Origin: Arthrobacter sp. NicSoilB8
Lineage (GTDB): Bacteria > Actinomycetota > Actinomycetes > Actinomycetales > Micrococcaceae
Length of the DNA stretch: 64,000 bases
Direction: 5' to 3'
Assembly (NCBI RefSeq): GCF_019977355.1
Contig: NZ_AP024655.1
Span: 1,550,001-1,614,000, forward strand
The position numbers were made by a program, and so were the translations under genes. The notes under the pieces are model-generated. The model saw only the letters and a list, made by a program, of their open reading frames with translations. It did not search any database and was not told the origin of the DNA. Of this stretch, positions 16,849-26,472 are shown piece by piece (position 1 is the stretch's first letter; each line of letters begins with the position of its first letter).

Positions 16849-17943
16849 GCCCCCGACTGCTTCGCCCGGCTCGGGCAGTTCCTGCGGCCTCGGCAGGTCC
16901 GGAAGAGTAGCGCCGGCAAGGGTGCTGGCCACCCACAACGAACGGGCCAGGTCACCTTCGTGATCACGCTGCGAGGCATACCAGAGCGCGTTCTCCACCT
17001 CGCGCGCCAGGCTCCACTGCCGGGCGGCCTCGGCATCGAGACCGGCTGCCGCAGCGAAATCCCGGCAGCGCGCGAGCAGCGCTGGTCCGGGATCCACTCG
17101 CGGCAGCTCCCGGAGCCGGTTCCATAACACCGGGGCCACGGCAAACTCCGCCTCGCCGATCATGGGCTGGGGATCAATGGCAGCGTAGGAAGCCGGTCCG
17201 AAGGGGCCCTCCTTCCGGGTACCGGGTTGTGGCGCACCGGGCTGTAGCGCACCGGGCCGGGCCAGGATGTTCAGGTAGTGCAGGTCCGCGTGGACCAGAA
17301 CGTCCGTGCCCGACCGCCTGCCCACGGCGCCGCGGGTCTGGCAGACCTCAAGCGCTGCCTCAAGCAGCCACCGGGGAAACGGCCGTGCCAGGCGCTCCCA
17401 TGTCTCGGGGAATTCGTCGCTCCACTGTTCGGCCCGGGCCGCCACGTGGTCGATTTCCCGCCACTCCGGCCGGTCATCGGGGACCACGCTAAGCTGGCGG
17501 ACCAAACCGCCCCACACCGGCACCGCCGTTTCCAGCCGGACATCCTGCAGGGAACGGCCGGCCTCCAGCCGCTCAAGGAGCAGGGCGTTTGAGCCGGCGT
17601 CGGCGGCCAGGAGCCGGACGGCGCCGCGGCCGCCCCACAGGGTGAGGGCATGGCGTTCCCGGGTGGCCTCGTCATGCGGGAACGCAACCTTGAGGACAGC
17701 GGCGTTGCCGTGGCTGCCGTGGAGGGGGGACTCGTCGCCGTGCCGGCGCCGCACGGGGATCGCGACGCCGCCGTGACCGCTCCAGGGAAGGGCATCCGGT
17801 TCCAGGTCGGGCACCAGCTCCCATTGCTCGAGGCAGTGTCTGATCAGGCCGGGAAGCGACACCAGCCAGTCACGTCCGGCCGGCGTGCGGTTGTAGCGAC
17901 GGGAAAGATCGGAGGGAATGGGAACGTTGAGGATCGGGCTCAC
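16843..17943 (-). CDS. APH(6)/hydroxyurea-type kinase
   Basis: This 366-residue kinase belongs to the aminoglycoside/hydroxyurea antibiotic-resistance kinase family (streptomycin 6-phosphotransferase fold). It has a nucleotide-binding lysine strand AAVLKVAFP, a hinge NALLLERLEAGRSL, the catalytic loop DVLVHADLHYLNIL (Brenner-type HxDxxxxN), and a metal-site AIDPQPMIGE. A long basic insert lies between the last two. Chromosomal members in soil actinobacteria often phosphorylate unknown small molecules, so resistance is not proven. The start is GTG 17943, next to the spacer of the VIT gene. A TACGAT box seven bases before it suggests a leaderless message. Confidence 0.85.
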   Translation of the reverse strand: MSPILNVPIPSDLSRRYNRTPAGRDWLVSLPGLIRHCLEQWELVPDLEPDALPWSGHGGVAIPVRRRHGDESPLHGSHGNAAVLKVAFPHDEATRERHALTLWGGRGAVRLLAADAGSNALLLERLEAGRSLQDVRLETAVPVWGGLVRQLSVVPDDRPEWREIDHVAARAEQWSDEFPETWERLARPFPRWLLEAALEVCQTRGAVGRRSGTDVLVHADLHYLNILARPGALQPGAPQPGTRKEGPFGPASYAAIDPQPMIGEAEFAVAPVLWNRLRELPRVDPGPALLARCRDFAAAAGLDAEAARQWSLAREVENALWYASQRDHEGDLARSLWVASTLAGATLPDLPRPQELPEPGEAVGGG

Positions 17944-18020
17944 CGGACCTATCGTAGGCGCTGACGGGCCGACCGCGCGGTCAGGCCCAACAGCGGTGCA
18001 GGCCCAACAGCGGTGCTGAC

Positions 18021-18749
18021 TTAGACGATGCCGCTGGCGCCGAGGAAGTTGCCGATCGCGAACGTGGCCACGAGCGCCGCGGCGCCGCCAATCACCACGC
18101 GGACGGCTGCCTTGAGCTTTGAGCCGCCGCCGATCCACGCGCCCACGGCGCCGGTGGCCGCCAGCGCGACGAGCACGGCCACAAAGGTCAGCGGGATCCT
18201 GATATTTTCCGGCGGGAGCAGGATGGCCAGCATGGGCAGGACCGCGCCGATGAGGAACGCGACGGCAGAAGCGAAGGCCGCGTGCCACGGACTTACGATG
18301 TCGGTCTCGTCGATGTGGAGTTCGGCTGAGAGGTGGGCGCCGAGGGCATCGTGTGCGGTCAGCTCCTTGGCAACGGTGCGTGCGGTCTCGGGGCTCAGTC
18401 CTTTGCCCTGGTAGATCGCGGTGAGTTCCTCGAGCTCTTCCTCGGGCTGTTCCGCCAGCTCCCGGCGCTCTTTCTCGATCAGGGCATGCTGGCTGTCCTT
18501 CTGGCTGCTGACAGAGACGTATTCGCCGAGGGCCATGGAGATGGCGCCGCCCACGACGCCTGCGGCGCCCGCGATCAGGATCGGCCCGGTGTCCGTCGTG
18601 GCGCTGGCGACACCGACGACGATCGCGGCGACTGAGACGATGCCGTCATTGGCCCCCAGGACGCCCGCGCGGAGCCAGTTGAGGCGGTGCGCGATGTCAT
18701 TGTGGTGCGGTTCGTTCTCGTGCAGGGTTGCGGCGCCGGTCGTGTCCAT
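18021..18749 (-). CDS. VIT1/CCC1-family iron or manganese transporter
   Basis: This 242-residue membrane protein has about five hydrophobic helices. The first carries LRAGVLGANDGIVSVAAIVVG and the second GAISMALGEYVSVSSQKD, which are the metal-path motifs of VIT1/CCC1 transporters. A cytoplasmic acidic helical region (KERRELAEQPEEELEEL) corresponds to the metal-binding hairpin. The family exports or stores Fe2+ or Mn2+ driven by protons. A small inverted repeat upstream resembling a DtxR-family site would fit metal control. A 16-bp direct repeat (17984 and 18001) follows the gene. Confidence 0.88.
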   Translation of the reverse strand: MDTTGAATLHENEPHHNDIAHRLNWLRAGVLGANDGIVSVAAIVVGVASATTDTGPILIAGAAGVVGGAISMALGEYVSVSSQKDSQHALIEKERRELAEQPEEELEELTAIYQGKGLSPETARTVAKELTAHDALGAHLSAELHIDETDIVSPWHAAFASAVAFLIGAVLPMLAILLPPENIRIPLTFVAVLVALAATGAVGAWIGGGSKLKAAVRVVIGGAAALVATFAIGNFLGASGIV

Positions 18750-18793
18750 GACTACAGCAAATCACCCGGGCCGCAGGCTGGCCAGTATTCCAA

Positions 18794-18811
18794 GGCTTAC
18801 CAAAATAAGCC
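18794..18811. promoter_or_regulatory. Possible DtxR/IdeR-like operator
   Basis: GGCTTA (18794-18799) and TAAGCC (18806-18811) are inverted around CCAAAA. On the plus strand, GGCTTACCAAA matches 9 of 11 bases of one half of the remembered IdeR/DtxR consensus. It lies about 45 bp upstream of the metal transporter start. The match is partial and may be chance. Confidence 0.3.
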
Positions 18812-18841
18812 GAGGCTTCGTTTGATGCTTTGGTCCGGTGC

Positions 18842-20128
18842 TCAGTTTGCCGGCAACGACGGCAACGCTGCACGGTCCAGGCCGGGCAGCGCACCCGGAT
18901 CTGTGCCCCAGACCACTGCCCGCTTCCCGGAATCGAGCAGGGCCGCGATGGCCCACTGCCGGGTCTCGCCGTCGCTTAGCGCCACGAGGTCTCCGTACAC
19001 CGGCAACGCTGCGGTCTCCAGGCTGCCGAGCCCGGCGGCGGGGGAGGCCAGGAAGGACGGGCCCAGCGCATAGCCGGCCTCGCGCGGCGGAACGGCGGAG
19101 CAGTGCTGACGGCTCAGGGATTCCGCGCTGCTGAGGAGCTCGCCGTGGCGAGCCAGCTGCTCTGCTGCGGATTTCGCTGCGTCACCGTCAAGCCGGGGCA
19201 GCGCCACCTGGTAGCCGTAGATGGTCTGGGCTTCGGTCCGGGCGACCGCCGCGAGCGCGGTTTCCACGGTGGCACCGGGCGCAGGGGAGGCGCCGGGGAT
19301 GCCAGGGCTGTCAGGGGGTTGGGGGCTGTCAGCGGCGGCGCGGGGAGCGGTGCCGGTCGTGGCAGCTCCGGATCCGGTGGATGCGGTCGGACAGGCGCCG
19401 GAGAGCTGCGGGAAGGCGACGTCGGCCGGCGGCGCCGCCGTTCCGGTGCCCGCCGCGAGGGCGGACGCCTCCAGCAGCTGCGCAGTACCGACGGCGGCCA
19501 GCAGCCGCGCCATGCCGCCGTCGGCCACTGCTGCGTCCGCGAGGCGCTGGCGGCCACTGTCCGCGAGAGCCGTCACCAGCTGGCCGGCGGTCGCCGGCAG
19601 CGGTGCAGCCGACGAGGCGGCGGCAGATGAACCGGCAGCGGACGCCGCAGCAGCAGACGCCGCGCCAGCGGATGCCGAAGCGGAGGCCGATGGCTCGCCG
19701 GAGTCCGCGCGCGATGCGCCGGGGGCGTCCGGGAGGCTCTGTCCCGGAGCCAGGAGCGCTTGGGCCTGGGTTGTCAGCAAGGTCACAGCCCGCTCGACGG
19801 CGCGGTTCCCGGTATCCGCCGGCTTGCCCTCGGGAAGGTCTGTTGAGCGGACAGCCGAAGGGGCCGCGGACCCCTCCCTCGCCGGCGTTCCAAGGTGGCT
19901 GCCCGCATCCAACAGCCGCACGGTTTCGGCCAGCGCGGCGCCCCGTGCCTGGTCGGAAAAGGACGGCTCCGCGGATTCCCGCGGCCGGGCCGGTGTCAGC
20001 ACCACACCCAGGCTGACCACCACCAGGGCGAGGCACGCCAGAAGTGCGTATCGGGGGAGCAACCGGGGAAAGCGGTCCTGCCATCGTTTTTCCCGGGTGT
20101 CGTCGTTCACAACAGACCATGTTGTCAT
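18842..20128 (-). CDS. Membrane-anchored DUF4439-type protein
   Basis: This 428-residue protein has one N-terminal transmembrane helix (about 26-46, LLACLALVVVSLGVVL) after a basic start, then a long exported part. A low-complexity Ala/Ser region (about 130-180) separates an N-terminal helical segment from the C-terminal domain. That domain (ALAAVARTEAQTIYGYQVAL ... WAIAALLDSGKRAVVWG) matches the ferritin-like DUF4439 family of actinobacterial envelope proteins, function unknown. The start is set at ATG 20128, which places the anchor correctly. It is divergent from rimP and the two share a 90-bp promoter region. Confidence 0.7.
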   Translation of the reverse strand: MTTWSVVNDDTREKRWQDRFPRLLPRYALLACLALVVVSLGVVLTPARPRESAEPSFSDQARGAALAETVRLLDAGSHLGTPAREGSAAPSAVRSTDLPEGKPADTGNRAVERAVTLLTTQAQALLAPGQSLPDAPGASRADSGEPSASASASAGAASAAAASAAGSSAAASSAAPLPATAGQLVTALADSGRQRLADAAVADGGMARLLAAVGTAQLLEASALAAGTGTAAPPADVAFPQLSGACPTASTGSGAATTGTAPRAAADSPQPPDSPGIPGASPAPGATVETALAAVARTEAQTIYGYQVALPRLDGDAAKSAAEQLARHGELLSSAESLSRQHCSAVPPREAGYALGPSFLASPAAGLGSLETAALPVYGDLVALSDGETRQWAIAALLDSGKRAVVWGTDPGALPGLDRAALPSLPAN

Positions 20129-20215
20129 GCCGGCCCGGAACTCCGTGCACCACGCCGCCCGGAAAATCGCTAGGCTAGTACACACAACATCATCTAGCGG
20201 GAGGCGGCCGGCATC

Positions 20216-20833
20216 ATGACCAACGCAGAAGCCACGACTTCAACAGACCGGACCGGAACGGGGAAGGCTGAGGCCGCAACCGTTCATAATGTGGAGGCCG
20301 AGCGCCTGCATGCACTCCTGGAACCCGCAGTGCTGGCGAACCGGTTGTACTTGGAGGACGTATCCATCCATGTCGCCGGCGCCAACCGGGTGGTCCACGT
20401 GGTGGTGGACCTGCCGCAGGAGGAAATCGGGGGCGTCGGGCTCGACGTCATCGCCGAAATCTCCAAGACGCTCTCGGATACCCTGGACAACGACCCCAGC
20501 ATGGACGCCCGCCCCTACGAGCTCGAGGTCTCCTCGCCCGGCGTCGGACGTCCACTGACCGAAGAGCGGCACTGGCACCGTGCCCGCGGCCGGATGGTCA
20601 ACGTCAATGTGATCCAGGGTGACAACGTCACCGGCAGGATCCAGTCCGTGGATGATGAGGGCGTCACCCTCGTCCCGGAAATTGCCGTCAAGAAGGGCAT
20701 GAAGCCCAAGCAGGGCGAGCCCGTCAAGCTTCCTTTCGACAGGATCCGCAGCGGAAAAGTCGAGATAGAGTTCAGCCACCTCGAAGAGGCCGGTCTGGAA
20801 AAAGTAAACAATGGACCTTCTGAGGAGGCCTAA
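20216..20833 (+). CDS. rimP: Ribosome maturation factor RimP
   Basis: RimP helps assemble the 30S subunit. The 205-residue protein has an actinobacterial Thr/Ala-rich extension (1-25). The N-terminal domain follows ([12 protein letters not shown] ... [20 protein letters not shown]), and then the SH3-like C-terminal domain starting at [19 protein letters not shown], the family signature. It is the first gene of the rimP-nusA-ylxR-infB-rbfA set. A TAGGCT box at 20171 is a plausible -10 element about 40 bp upstream. Its stop codon overlaps the nusA start by one base. Confidence 0.95.
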   Translation: MTNAEATTSTDRTGTGKAEAATVHNVEAERLHALLEPAVLANRLYLEDVSIHVAGANRVVHVVVDLPQEEIGGVGLDVIAEISKTLSDTLDNDPSMDARPYELEVSSPGVGRPLTEERHWHRARGRMVNVNVIQGDNVTGRIQSVDDEGVTLVPEIAVKKGMKPKQGEPVKLPFDRIRSGKVEIEFSHLEEAGLEKVNNGPSEEA

Positions 20834-21813
20834 TGGATATTGACATGAGCGCGCTGAGACTCCTGGAGCGTGAGCGTGAAATCCCGCTGGATCTCCTGAT
20901 TCCGACGATTGAGCAGGCCCTCCTGGTGGCCTACCACAAGACGCCGGGAGCCTTCGAGAAGGCCCGGGCCGAACTGGACCGCAAGAGCGGCCACGTGACC
21001 ATCTGGGCCACGGAGATCGACGACGACGGCGCCCCGATCGGCGAGTTTGAGGACACCCCCGCGGGCTTCGGCCGCATCGCGGCGAGCACCGCACGGCAGA
21101 TCATCCTGCAGCGCCTCCGGGACGCAGAAGACGATAACGTGCTGGGCCAGTTCAAGGGGCGCGAAGGTGAGCTCGTGGCCGGCACCATCCAGCAGGGCAA
21201 CAACCCGCACATGATCCAGGTGAATCTGGGCACGGTGGAGGCACTGTTGCCGCCGCCCGAGCAGGTTCCCGGCGAGAAGTACATCCACGGCAACCGGCTG
21301 CGCGCCTTTGTGATCGACGTCCACCGCGGCACCAAGGGCCCGTCCATCACGCTGTCCCGCTCACACCCCGGGCTTGTCCGGAAGCTCTTCGAGCTCGAAG
21401 TTCCCGAGATCGCGGACCGTTCGGTCGAGATCGTGGCGCTTGCCCGCGAAGCGGGCCATCGCACCAAGATCGCTGTCAAGGCAAATACCCCCGGCGTGAA
21501 TGCCAAGGGTGCCTGCATCGGCGAAATGGGTTCGCGCGTCCGCGCCGTCATGACAGAACTCAACGACGAAAAGATCGACATCGTCGATTACAGCGATGAC
21601 CCGGCGACCTTTATCGCCAGTGCCCTCTCGCCGTCGCGCGTGAATTCCGTCACCATCACCGACGAGGCCACCCGTTCCGCGCGGGTAGTCGTTCCCGACT
21701 ACCAGCTGTCCCTGGCCATCGGCAAAGAGGGCCAGAACGCCCGTCTCGCCGCCAAGCTCACGGGCTGGCGAATCGATATCGTCTCCGACGCGGCCGTCAA
21801 CAGCAGCAAATAG
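20833..21813 (+). CDS. nusA: Transcription termination/antitermination factor NusA
   Basis: NusA binds RNA polymerase and nascent RNA to control pausing, termination and antitermination. At 326 residues it is the short actinobacterial form without the C-terminal acidic repeats of enterobacteria. Order: N-terminal RNAP-binding domain (1-125), S1 domain (about 128-195, [12 protein letters not shown]), then two KH domains ([19 protein letters not shown] and [20 protein letters not shown]). The TAATG junction with rimP and a GAGGAGG ribosome binding site show tight coupling. Confidence 0.96.
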   Translation: MDIDMSALRLLEREREIPLDLLIPTIEQALLVAYHKTPGAFEKARAELDRKSGHVTIWATEIDDDGAPIGEFEDTPAGFGRIAASTARQIILQRLRDAEDDNVLGQFKGREGELVAGTIQQGNNPHMIQVNLGTVEALLPPPEQVPGEKYIHGNRLRAFVIDVHRGTKGPSITLSRSHPGLVRKLFELEVPEIADRSVEIVALAREAGHRTKIAVKANTPGVNAKGACIGEMGSRVRAVMTELNDEKIDIVDYSDDPATFIASALSPSRVNSVTITDEATRSARVVVPDYQLSLAIGKEGQNARLAAKLTGWRIDIVSDAAVNSSK

Positions 21814-21846
21814 CCCGGAGCGTCCGCGCACGTATGCGCGCAAACA

Positions 21847-21882
21847 ACGGACAGCGGGCCGCCGTCGCGGCCCGCTGTCCGT
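21847..21882. terminator. Perfect 16-bp hairpin after nusA
   Basis: ACGGACAGCGGGCCGC pairs without mismatch with GCGGCCCGCTGTCCGT around a CGTC loop. There is no U-tract. It may be an intrinsic terminator of the actinobacterial type or a processing/attenuation site inside the rimP-infB operon. Confidence 0.65.
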
Positions 21883-22095
21883 GCCATGTCCGGGGGCTGT
21901 CCGGGTACTTGGCCCGTGGTTTCAACGCTGACCGGCATGCCCGGGTTCGGGACCCGGGCGCCGGAGGGGCTAGAATAGACATGACCGCGCCTAACGGCCG
22001 GTATCCGTGTGTCTTTGGCGCGTCTGGGTTTGTCCCGGATTTCCTGGGGCACAGATATACAGCAAACAGATGTACTGGCAGGAAGATACTCGAAC

Positions 22096-22437
22096 GTGGC
22101 ACAAGTGCAACATCTCGGGAATCAGCCGCAGCGCACGTGTATCGGATGCCGACAAAAAGGGTCGCGGTCGGAGTTACTCCGGCTCGTCGCCGGCGCCGGC
22201 GGTTCATCCGCCGTCGTGGTGGACGAACGACGCCGGATGGCTGGCCGGGGAGCATGGCTGCACCCCAGCGAGAAGTGCCTGGCACTGGCGGTCAAACGTC
22301 GAGCGTTCGGCCGCGCCCTCAAAGGCGCAGCCGGTACCGCTGACGTTGAACGCCGGATCACTGCCGGCACGCAAGCCGTGGGCACTCCGGTGGCCGCAGC
22401 AACAACCGTCCAACCTGAAAGCGGGTCAGAAAACTGA
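22096..22437 (+). CDS. ylxR: YlxR family nucleic-acid-binding protein
   Basis: This 113-residue protein carries the YlxR (DUF448) signature QRTCIGCRQKGSRSELLRLV and GRGAWLHPSEKCLALAVKRR. Structures of the family show a basic surface for RNA or DNA. Homologues are reported as nucleoid-associated regulators and as an RNase P protein partner. The start is chosen at GTG 22096, where the family start AQVQH-QPQRTC fits and AGGAAG precedes it, rather than at the ATG 87 bases upstream. A 7-bp hairpin (22468-22493) lies between it and infB. Confidence 0.88.
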   Translation: MAQVQHLGNQPQRTCIGCRQKGSRSELLRLVAGAGGSSAVVVDERRRMAGRGAWLHPSEKCLALAVKRRAFGRALKGAAGTADVERRITAGTQAVGTPVAAATTVQPESGSEN

Positions 22438-22589
22438 TGGAAACCCGATGAGTTCCCAGCGATGAGTGCGCAACGATGACAACTTTGTTGCGCTCTGCAA
22501 TGGGCCTTTCAGCTGCATTCGCGGCGGAGGCCCGCAGTAAGAAGTAGACGGTTCGTGCCTGGCTCGGTGCGGACCGAGACAGGAGAAAT

Positions 22590-25508
22590 GTGGCCAAGGT
22601 CCGCGTACATGAGCTTGCTAAAGAGCTCGGTATTACTTCCAAAGATGCAGTAACCAAACTGCAGGAACTGGGCGAATTCGTTCGCTCCGCCTCGTCAACT
22701 ATCGAGGCACCCGTTGTGCGGAAACTGCGCAACGCTTTCCCCGACGCCCCCGCAGCTTCGAAGTCCGAAGCTCCGGCGTCCGCCCCCCAGGCATCTGCCA
22801 GCCCGGCAGCGACCCGCCCGGCGCCCGCGCCCGGCCCCGCTGCGCCCAAGGCTGCAGAACCCAAGGCTGAAGCTCCGGCCCCGGCCGCTCCGGCACCTGC
22901 CGCCGCGCCCGCCGCTCCGGCTGCCCCCGCCGCCCAGGCTCCGGCAGCCCAGGCTCCCGCAGCGCCCGCTGCTCAGGCGCCGGCTGCTCCCTCGACGGGC
23001 GTCAAGCCCGGCGCGCGTCCGGCCCCCAAGGCTGAAACCCCGGCTGCTCCGGCACGCCAGGGCGGATCTGCACCTCGTCCGGGCGGTCCCCGTCCCGGCA
23101 ACAACCCGTTCGCCACGTCCCAGGGCATGCCCCGCGGCCGCGGCGGCGACAACGAGCGTCCCTCGCGTCCGGGTAACAACCCGTTCGCTCCTTCCCAGGG
23201 CATGCCGCGTCCGGGCGGAAGCCGTACCGAGGGCGAACGCCCCGGTGGCCCGCGTCCCGCAGCAGGCGCTGGCGGTCCCCGTCCGGGTGGTCCCCGTCCG
23301 GCAGCAGGCGCAGGCGGCCCCCGCCCCGGCGCCCCGCGTCCGGCCGGCGCTCCCGGCGCTGGTCGTCCGGCAGGAGCCGGCGGAAACCGCCCGACTCCGG
23401 GCATGATGCCTAACCGCACCGAACGTCCCGCACCCGCAGGTGCCGGCCGTCCCGGTGGCGGCGGCCGCGGTCCGGGCCGTCCGGGTGGCGCTCCGGGTAC
23501 CGGTGCTCCCGGTGCCGGTGGCGGTGCTCCGGCCGGTGGCGGCTTTGGCAAGGGCGGCCGCGGTCGCGGCGGCACCCAGGGCGCCTTCGGTAAGGGCGGG
23601 GCAGGCCGTGGCAAGCAGCGCAAGTCGAAGCGTGCCAAGCGTCAGGAACTGGAGCAGATGAGTGCTCCGTCGCTGGGCGGCGTGAGCGTGCCCCGCGGCG
23701 ACGGCAACACCGTAGTCCGGCTGCGCCGTGGCTCGTCCATCACGGACTTTGCCGACAAGATCGAGGCAAACCCCGCCGCACTGGTAACCGTCCTGTTCCA
23801 CCTCGGCGAAATGGCCACGGCCACCCAGTCGCTGGATGAAGAGACGTTTGCCCTGCTGGGTGAGGAACTTGGCTACAAGCTGCAGGTTGTTTCGCCGGAG
23901 GACGAGGAGCGCGAGCTGCTCTCCACCTTCGACATCGACTTCGAAGCCGAGCTCGAAGCTGAAGGCGACGAAGACCTCGAGGCACGTCCTCCGGTCGTCA
24001 CCGTCATGGGTCACGTTGACCACGGTAAGACGCGCCTGCTCGATGCCATCCGCAAGTCCGACGTCATGGCGGGCGAGCACGGCGGCATCACGCAGCACAT
24101 CGGTGCCTACCAGGTCACCCACAACCACGAAGGCCTCGATCGCAAGATCACCTTCATCGATACTCCGGGCCACGAGGCGTTCACCGCCATGCGTGCCCGT
24201 GGTGCGAAGGTCACCGACATCGCCATCCTGGTGGTCGCAGCGGACGACGGCGTCATGCCCCAGACCGTTGAAGCCCTCAACCACGCCCAGGCGGCCAACG
24301 TGCCGATCGTCGTGGCCGTGAACAAGATCGACAAGGAAGGCGCCAACCCGGACAAGGTCCGCGGCCAGCTGACCGAGTACGGCCTGGTTCCGGAAGAATA
24401 CGGTGGCGACACCATGTTCGTTGAGGTCTCGGCCCGCCAGAACCTCAACATCGACGAGCTCCTCGGCGCCGTCCTGCTCACCGCAGACGCTGCCCTGGAC
24501 ATGCGCGCCAACCCGAACAAGGACGCCCGCGGTATCGCGATCGAAGCCAACCTGGACAAGGGCCGCGGTTCCGTGGCCACCGTCCTGGTCCAGTCCGGTA
24601 CGCTGCACGTCGGCGACACCATCGTGGCAGGCACGGCCCACGGCCGCGTCCGCGCGATGTTCGACGACGACGGCAGCGCCCTGACCGAGGCCGGCCCGTC
24701 CCGCCCCGTGCAGGTGCTGGGTCTGTCCAACGTCCCGCGCGCCGGTGACACCTTCTTCGTGACCGCTGACGAGCGCACCGCCCGCCAGATCGCCGAGAAG
24801 CGTGAAGCCGCTGACCGCAACGCCGCCCTGGCGAAGCGCCGCAAGCGCATCAGCCTGGAAGACTTCGACCAGGCCGTCGCCGAAGGCAAGATCGACACCC
24901 TCAACCTCATCCTCAAGGGTGACGTGTCCGGTGCCGTGGAAGCCCTCGAAGACGCGCTGCTCAAGATCGACGTCGGCGAGGGTGTCCAGCTCCGCGTCAT
25001 CCACCGCGGTGTCGGTGCGATCACGCAGAACGACGTCAACCTGGCAACGGTCGACTCCGCCGTCATCATCGGCTTCAACGTCAAGCCCGCCGAGCGTGTT
25101 GCCGAACTGGCAGACCGCGAAGGCGTGGACATGCGCTTCTACTCCGTCATCTACGCAGCAATTGATGACATTGAGGCAGCCCTCAAGGGCATGCTCAAGC
25201 CGGAGTACGAAGAGGTCCAGCTTGGCACCGCCGAGGTCCGCGAAGTGTTCCGTTCTTCCAAGTTCGGCAACATTGCAGGCTCGATCGTCCGCTCCGGTGT
25301 TATCCGGCGCAACGCCAAGGCCCGCATCACCCGCGACGGCAAGATCATCGGCGACAACCTCACCGTTGAGACGCTCAAGCGCTTCAAGGACGACGCCACC
25401 GAGGTCCGCACGGACTTCGAGTGTGGTATCGGTCTTGGCTCGTACAACGACATCAACGAAGGCGACATCATCGAGACCTTCGAGATGCGCGAGAAGCCGC
25501 GCGTCTAA
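22590..25508 (+). CDS. infB: Translation initiation factor IF-2
   Basis: IF-2 is the GTPase that places initiator tRNA on the 30S subunit and joins the 50S. The 972-residue protein has an IF2_N helix-turn-helix at 1-50 ([17 protein letters not shown]). A very long Ala/Pro then Gly/Arg/Pro linker (about 55-350) contains two copies of a GNNPF...SQGMPR motif. A second IF2_N-like domain follows, then the G domain with GHVDHGKT (474-481), DTPGHEAF and NKID, and the C-terminal beta-barrels. GTG start with AGGAG at good spacing. The linker length is typical for actinobacteria. Confidence 0.97.
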   Translation: MAKVRVHELAKELGITSKDAVTKLQELGEFVRSASSTIEAPVVRKLRNAFPDAPAASKSEAPASAPQASASPAATRPAPAPGPAAPKAAEPKAEAPAPAAPAPAAAPAAPAAPAAQAPAAQAPAAPAAQAPAAPSTGVKPGARPAPKAETPAAPARQGGSAPRPGGPRPGNNPFATSQGMPRGRGGDNERPSRPGNNPFAPSQGMPRPGGSRTEGERPGGPRPAAGAGGPRPGGPRPAAGAGGPRPGAPRPAGAPGAGRPAGAGGNRPTPGMMPNRTERPAPAGAGRPGGGGRGPGRPGGAPGTGAPGAGGGAPAGGGFGKGGRGRGGTQGAFGKGGAGRGKQRKSKRAKRQELEQMSAPSLGGVSVPRGDGNTVVRLRRGSSITDFADKIEANPAALVTVLFHLGEMATATQSLDEETFALLGEELGYKLQVVSPEDEERELLSTFDIDFEAELEAEGDEDLEARPPVVTVMGHVDHGKTRLLDAIRKSDVMAGEHGGITQHIGAYQVTHNHEGLDRKITFIDTPGHEAFTAMRARGAKVTDIAILVVAADDGVMPQTVEALNHAQAANVPIVVAVNKIDKEGANPDKVRGQLTEYGLVPEEYGGDTMFVEVSARQNLNIDELLGAVLLTADAALDMRANPNKDARGIAIEANLDKGRGSVATVLVQSGTLHVGDTIVAGTAHGRVRAMFDDDGSALTEAGPSRPVQVLGLSNVPRAGDTFFVTADERTARQIAEKREAADRNAALAKRRKRISLEDFDQAVAEGKIDTLNLILKGDVSGAVEALEDALLKIDVGEGVQLRVIHRGVGAITQNDVNLATVDSAVIIGFNVKPAERVAELADREGVDMRFYSVIYAAIDDIEAALKGMLKPEYEEVQLGTAEVREVFRSSKFGNIAGSIVRSGVIRRNAKARITRDGKIIGDNLTVETLKRFKDDATEVRTDFECGIGLGSYNDINEGDIIETFEMREKPRV

Positions 25509-25528
25509 GGTGTTGCTTCGCGGTGGGG

Positions 25529-25648
25529 CCGTCGGAAATTTTCCGGCGGCCCCGCCCCTACGCTGGGCGGTAATGGATCTGCGATCCATTACCGCCCAGC
25601 TTCGGCAGGCCCGATGCCACTCCCAGGCCGCCGGAAAAATTCCGACGG
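25529..25648. repeat. 120-bp nested palindromic element between infB and rbfA
   Basis: Outer arms of 23 bp (25529-25551 and 25626-25648) are complementary with a single mismatch. Inside them, GCTGGGCGGTAATGGATC (25562-25579) pairs perfectly with 25583-25600 around a 3-base loop TGC. Each outer arm also contains its own small palindrome (CGGAAATTTTCCG-like). No U-tract follows. The terminal arms and size recall a MITE-type or REP-type element, but no target duplication is seen. It occupies half of the 238-bp infB-rbfA gap. Confidence 0.85.
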
Positions 25649-25746
25649 GAGTCCGTCGTTGACTCACCCTAGTGCGTGGCAGAAAACTGAAACGAGCGAC
25701 CCCGCCTAACAGGCGCCGTCGTACATCCAAATTTTTAGGAGTGGAA

Positions 25747-26256
25747 ATGGCTGATCCCGCACGGGCTGCCAAGTTGGCGCAGCGGATTAAGGTTGTCGTT
25801 GCGGAGGCCCTGGGCCGGCGGGTCAAGGATCCGCGGCTTGAGGGTGTCACGGTGACCGACTCGCGGGTGACCAACGACCTGCAGCATGCAACCGTCTACT
25901 ACACGGTGTTCGGTGACGAGGTGGCCCAGGCCGACGCTGCCAAGGGCCTCGAGAAGGCCAAGGGTGTGCTGCGGCAGGAGGTCGGCCGGAACATCACGGT
26001 GCGGCTGACTCCCACCCTCGAATTCGTGGCCGACCAGATCCCGGTCAACGCCTCGAACCTTGAAGAACTGCTCCGCGCGGCGAAGAAGCGCGACGCCGAG
26101 GTGGCGGCCCTCGCTGCCAGCGCCCAGCATGCCGGGGACGCCGATCCTTACAAGTCCGATACCCCGCAGGACGTGGAGCTGGACGAAGACGACTTTGACG
26201 AAGAGGACCTGGACCTCATCGACAACGACGCAATCGACGAGGACCGCAACAAGTAG
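25747..26256 (+). CDS. rbfA: Ribosome-binding factor A
   Basis: RbfA is a 30S maturation factor needed for 16S rRNA 5'-end processing and cold growth. The 169-residue protein has the KH-like fold with RIKVVVAEALGRRVKDPRL, VTVTDSRVTNDLQHATVYYT and the end of the domain at TPTLEFVADQIP. A strongly acidic tail (last 35 residues, DELDEDDFDEEDLDLID-like) extends it beyond the core, as in other Arthrobacter-like sequences. The start is ATG 25747, with AGGAG five bases before. It is the last gene of the cluster and is followed by a terminator. Confidence 0.95.
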   Translation: MADPARAAKLAQRIKVVVAEALGRRVKDPRLEGVTVTDSRVTNDLQHATVYYTVFGDEVAQADAAKGLEKAKGVLRQEVGRNITVRLTPTLEFVADQIPVNASNLEELLRAAKKRDAEVAALAASAQHAGDADPYKSDTPQDVELDEDDFDEEDLDLIDNDAIDEDRNK

Positions 26257-26266
26257 GTCTGCCGTC

Positions 26267-26318
26267 AACAGCAGGGACCGGATCCGGAAACGGGTCCGGT
26301 CCCTGCTGTTTTCTCTGT
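26267..26318 (+). terminator. Rho-independent terminator after rbfA
   Basis: AACAGCAGGGACCGG (26267-26281) and CCGGTCCCTGCTGTT (26296-26310) form a 15-bp perfect stem with a 14-base loop. A T-rich run (TTCTCTGTTT) follows. It closes the rimP-rbfA cluster. Confidence 0.85.
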
Positions 26319-26472
26319 TTCAGGGTTGCGGGTTTCGGTTTCCCATGGCGGGTTCCTGTGACGGCGGCCGGCAGGCGGCGGGGCCGGGGGACCTTCGACC
26401 CTATGCCCGTTCGAGGGCTGGGGAGTCCCATGGAACCATGACTGCAGGTATGCGGGGAGGCGCCGGAGCGCC

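Noticed and set aside
16843..17943. A proven streptomycin-resistance gene
   Set aside because: The kinase motifs fit the APH(6) family, but chromosomal relatives have varied or unknown substrates.
22695..25874. A 1059-residue open frame on the minus strand opposite infB
   Set aside because: It mirrors the infB codon pattern in GC-rich DNA, has no ribosome binding site or known domain, and crosses the infB-rbfA palindrome.
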